A model generated the notes under the pieces. The model saw nothing but the letters and a program-made list of their open reading frames with translations, did not search any database and was not told the DNA's origin. 35,279 bases of DNA from an uncultured Collinsella sp. Its GTDB lineage: Bacteria > Actinomycetota > Coriobacteriia > Coriobacteriales > Coriobacteriaceae. Shown piece by piece: positions 32,941 through 35,279 of this stretch; the first letter of the stretch is position 1, and every line of letters begins with the position of its first letter. Position numbers and translations under genes: made by a program. The DNA lies in assembly GCA_937943045.1 (NCBI GenBank), contig CALEBN010000020.1:1-35279 (forward strand), read 5' to 3'.

Positions 32941-33282
32941 AGATCCTCCTTGTGTTAAAGCCCCCGAGCTCTTGGTCACTCGTAGGGCAAAAGCCAGAGT
33001 TTGTAGCACTCTATCACAAGCGGTAACTACTGTCGCAGGGTAAAGCTAATAGATATTGCATATGCACAAAAATGACTACCGCTTGTATGGAGTCACTCAA
33101 AGATGCCGGTCTGCCTGCAGATTATGCAGGCGTTGAAAATGCATAAAGGTGTGAATGAGCTGCGTCTGTTATCGAATACTCTAACCTATCGGAGTTGTGT
33201 GCTTTTCCTGCATAAAGTAATGGTTTGCGCACGTCAGCGTGGTATTCTTAACATACGTAAACTCGTATAAGTTGGAGGTAGC
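32941..33282. promoter_or_regulatory. Divergent region between argS and carD
   Basis: This is 342 nt without a gene. It contains an inverted repeat ACAAGCGGTA (33016-33025)/TACCGCTTGT (33077-33086), a hairpin GCCTGCA/TGCAGGC (33113-33131) and the word TGCATAAAG twice. TATAAG near 33266 could be a -10 box for carD, but no strong -35 is seen. Confidence 0.4.
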
Positions 33283-33768
33283 ATGTTCTCAATCGGTCAA
33301 CACGTCATTCATCCGGGTCAGGGAGTCTGCACCGTCGTCGGCTTTAGGGACGACACACCGCAGCCCATGTTGTTGCTCGAGACCAAACAGGGACATGCGC
33401 AGACGATTCTCATGTACCCCGTGGCGCAGGCCGACCGTCTGCATGCCGCTATCTCCCAGCAAGATGCAGAGCACCTGCTGAGCCACTACGATGAGCTGGA
33501 GTGCGACACCTTTACCGAGCGCAATAGCTCGCTCGAGGAGACGCACTTTAAGCAGCAGCTCAAGCTGGGCGCGCCCGAGACGGTTCGCGTGGCAAAAACC
33601 ATGATGCACCGTATTCGCCAGGCCGAGGAAGCAGATAAAAAGCCCAGCTCCTACTACATGCGCGTACTCAAGGAAGCCAAGCGCCGCTCCATCGAGGAGT
33701 TCGCCGTGGCCCTGGGCGTCACCGAAGAGGCCGCCGAAGCCCGCCTAGCCCAAGCCGCCCTCAACTAA
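33283..33768 (+). CDS. CarD/CdnL-family transcriptional regulator
   Basis: This 161-residue protein has an excellent ribosome site (GGAGGT). The N-terminal domain MFSIGQHVIHPGQGVCTVVGF is the RNA-polymerase-interacting (Tudor-like) CarD domain, also found in the repair factor Mfd. A helical C-terminal domain follows (KKPSSYYMRVLKEAKRRSIEEFAVALG). Members of this family bind the polymerase beta subunit and stabilise open complexes at promoters. Divergent from argS. Its TAA stop is the first three bases of a 37-nt hairpin repeat, and its own terminator lies further downstream. Confidence 0.9.
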   Translation: MFSIGQHVIHPGQGVCTVVGFRDDTPQPMLLLETKQGHAQTILMYPVAQADRLHAAISQQDAEHLLSHYDELECDTFTERNSSLEETHFKQQLKLGAPETVRVAKTMMHRIRQAEEADKKPSSYYMRVLKEAKRRSIEEFAVALGVTEEAAEARLAQAALN

Positions 33769-33805
33769 CCTGCCAAAAAGGGACAGGTTTATTTTGGCAG
33801 GTTTT
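33766..33805. repeat. REP-type hairpin, left copy bracketing the RAYT gene
   Basis: AACCTGCCAAAA (33767-33778) pairs perfectly with 33792-33803 over the 13-nt loop AGGGACAGGTTTA. An inverted copy lies at 34970-35009. The carD stop TAA is its first triplet. With TTTT behind it, it could also act as a terminator. Confidence 0.88.
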
Positions 33806-33835
33806 ATCTGGCCAAACGTCAACAAACAATCAGTA

Positions 33836-33882
33836 AATGGCCGGGTGCTCCGTTTTGTTTGTGAGCGCCCGGCCATTTTTCT
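33836..33882 (+). terminator. Rho-independent terminator downstream of carD
   Basis: AATGGCCGGGTGCTC (33836-33850) pairs with 33863-33877 (15 bp, one G-T pair) over a 12-nt loop and is followed by TTTTTCT. It is separated from the carD stop by the REP-type hairpin. Confidence 0.9.
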
Positions 33883-34123
33883 ATATCCGTAGAATACGTG
33901 AAGCCCATTTGCGATGACATCACGCGGGGGCCGTCCAGATCGACGCAACCAACGGCCGCATCCACAACAAGCGCGCCTGTCTTGCTCAATTACCATTAAA
34001 AAGCATCAATTTGAAAACGCAATAACATTTCGGCAGGTAGCAGCTATAGTCGGTGAACTGAATCTCGACAACCGAAGCCTCCGAATGAGGTATCTTCAGC
34101 CCATCCAAGCTAAAGGAGGGGCC

Positions 34124-34882
34124 ATGCCGAGAAAACCTCGTTCAAAGTCACCAACCGGTTATTTCCACATCACGTTGCGTGGAAACGGAGGGCAATTGCT
34201 GTTTGACGATGCCGAGGACCGAATCGCCATGCTTCAGATCCTCGATGCGATCCTCCCCAAACACAATATCGAGCTTATCGCTTGGTGCCTTATGGGAAAC
34301 CACATTCATCTGCTCATCGACGATCCGGACGACCGCAAGAGCGACGCGATGCACGCGGTAGCAGTATCGTATGCGGGCAGGTACAATGCGCGGACGGGGC
34401 ATATCGGCCACGTGTTTCAGGAGCGGTTTTGGGATTCGCCCATTAAGTCAGAAGTATATTTACTCGAGGCAATTCGATACATTCATCTGAATCCACAAAA
34501 AGCGGGACTGGCGGCATACGACGAATATCCCTGGAGCAGCCATCGCGAGTATCTAATGAGTGCCAGGTCACGGCCGCATGTTACCGGCAGCGTTGTCGGT
34601 GTTTTATTCCCAACACCTCGCTCATACCTTCGGCTCATGGAAAGTACGCCGTCGCTTCCCTATCGCCCCAGCGCAACAGCCAAGGTTCGCGAGGAAGATC
34701 TATGCGAATTTGGCACGGCAATCGTGCAGAGTGTCGCAGGATGTGCTCCGACGGAACTCAAATCCGTCTCCAAGCCACTTCGCAATGAGGCGATTCTCGC
34801 GCTTCGAAAACAAGGGCTAACGGTTAAGCAGGTTCAGCTGCTGACCGGACTGGGAACATGGATTATCAAGAACGCGTCGTAG
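34124..34882 (+). CDS. RAYT-like REP-associated tyrosine transposase, intact HUH motif
   Basis: This is a 252-residue Y1-type transposase domain protein. The start is ATG 34124 behind AAAGGAGG; the frame upstream is not coding. Motifs in order are YFHITLRGNGGQLLFDD, AWCLMGNHIHLLIDD with the metal-binding H60-I-H62, and VSYAGRYNARTG with catalytic Y83. VFQERFWDSP and IRYIHLNPQKAGLAAYDEYPWSS follow. These are the RAYT/IS200-like hallmarks. A C-terminal helix-turn-helix-like part (LTVKQVQLLTGLGTW) stops about ten residues earlier than in the paralogue at 17543. RAYT proteins cut and join single-stranded REP hairpins. This gene is bracketed by inverted 37-nt hairpins, its probable substrates. Confidence 0.9.
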   Translation: MPRKPRSKSPTGYFHITLRGNGGQLLFDDAEDRIAMLQILDAILPKHNIELIAWCLMGNHIHLLIDDPDDRKSDAMHAVAVSYAGRYNARTGHIGHVFQERFWDSPIKSEVYLLEAIRYIHLNPQKAGLAAYDEYPWSSHREYLMSARSRPHVTGSVVGVLFPTPRSYLRLMESTPSLPYRPSATAKVREEDLCEFGTAIVQSVAGCAPTELKSVSKPLRNEAILALRKQGLTVKQVQLLTGLGTWIIKNAS

Positions 34883-34969
34883 CGTCGCGTTTGCCGAGTT
34901 ACGGATACGGCGAAGCGCAGCTGTCTGCCGCGAGGCGCCGCCATTCGCCAGCGTCACCATGTCAAACAG

Positions 34970-35009
34970 AAAACCTACCAAAATAAACCTGTCCCTTTTT
35001 GGCAGGTTA
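34970..35009. repeat. REP-type hairpin, right copy (inverted)
   Basis: AACCTACCAAAA (34972-34983) and TTTTGGCAGGTT (34997-35008) flank a 13-nt loop that is the exact reverse complement of the left copy's loop. One base in one arm differs. The TAA stop of the minus-strand gene (35007-35009) lies at its edge, exactly as the carD stop does at the left copy. Confidence 0.88.
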
Positions 35010-35279
35010 GGCCTGGAAGGTGTCGCGGTCGGGCGCGAAGGACTGCATGGCCGCGATGGTGCGGTCGAAGAGCTCGGGAAGCTCCCAGCCCAACATCTCG
35101 GCGCCCTGCGAAATCACGTCGCGCGAGCAGCCGGCGGCAAAGCGCTTGTCCTTGAACTTTTTCTTGAGCGACTTAGTCGTAAAGTCCATGACGCTTTTGC
35201 TCGGACGCATGATCACGGCAGCACCGATCAGGCCGGTGAGCTCGTCGCAAGCAAACAGGATCTTCTCCATCTGAAGCTC
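35007..35279 (-). CDS. C-terminal part of an HD-domain-type hydrolase (5' end outside window)
   Basis: 90 codons are visible, and the frame is open at the right edge. The text FACDELTGLIGAAVIMRPSKSVMDFTTKSLKKKFKDKRFAAGCSRDVI is typical of the C-terminal half of small HD-superfamily phosphohydrolase-like proteins. There the conserved CDELTGLI follows the HD metal site. The HD motif itself would lie outside the window, so the call is by resemblance of this tail only. An internal ATG at 35270 is not considered the start. The stop codon is embedded in the REP-type hairpin. Confidence 0.65.
   Translation of the reverse strand, partial: ELQMEKILFACDELTGLIGAAVIMRPSKSVMDFTTKSLKKKFKDKRFAAGCSRDVISQGAEMLGWELPELFDRTIAAMQSFAPDRDTFQA

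Noticed and set aside
33914..34123. Longer N-terminus for the RAYT gene at 34124
   Set aside because: AAAGGAGG sits right before ATG 34124, and the upstream residues have no family similarity.
33766..35010. Complete insertion sequence of the IS200/IS605 type
   Set aside because: The encoded protein has a RAYT-like C-terminal extension. The ends are inverted copies of one hairpin rather than distinct left and right ends, and no TnpB/IscB gene is present. A RAYT with flanking REPs fits better.

Overview
The window looks like chromosomal DNA of a Gram-positive, GC-rich gut anaerobe of the Coriobacteriia, most likely Collinsella or a close relative. This is inferred from the signs below, not from a database search. 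They are a SUF operon ordered sufC-B-D-S-U, a Rho factor with a very long basic/acidic N-terminal extension, a CarD-type regulator, an MPKTG sortase-type surface protein, YGMxEGR-type repeats on a cell-wall amidase, and a NifU-like/GGGtGRT gene pair typical of anaerobes.

Layout. Positions 1-7006 are a cell-surface region. It holds a secreted amidase with repeats that runs off the left edge, two family 2 glycosyltransferases, a frameshifted acyltransferase and a polytopic membrane protein. Positions 7031-10736 hold an AAA-ATPase/PD-(D/E)XK-type protein and a wall-anchored secreted protein. Positions 10865-11998 (minus) hold a HepT/MntA toxin-antitoxin pair directly behind an Rrf2/IscR-like regulator. 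The regulator diverges from the sufCBDSU operon (12221-17466). Beyond a RAYT-like gene on the other strand, a second Fe-S-type pair (NifU-like scaffold plus GGGtGRT protein, 18745-20502) follows. Then come an FAD oxidoreductase, a tRNA-His/Lys/Lys operon, an aminotransferase, a ROK sugar kinase, a VanZ-like protein with a Coriobacteria-type hypothetical membrane protein, rho, argS, carD, a second RAYT and the end of an HD-type hydrolase.

The main theme outside the ordinary genes is mobile palindromes and the single-strand transposase relatives that may handle them. There are two RAYT/Y1-transposase-like genes. One has an intact HUH motif and lies between inverted copies of a 37-nt hairpin. 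The other has HUH changed to YVD. A 67-nt palindrome occurs three times, always exactly 67 nt long (20583, 20674, 30432). Two homologous elements of about 130 nt lie in opposite orientation between rho and argS. Their terminal arms differ in sequence but stay perfectly self-complementary, which points to selection for folding. This REP/REPIN-like network is the best candidate for an undescribed system here. The second is the apparent Fe-S biogenesis island (Rrf2, SUF, NifU-like and GGGtGRT).

Limits: everything was read by eye from the sequence. Family names rest on recognised motifs, and no alignment, folding or database search was run.
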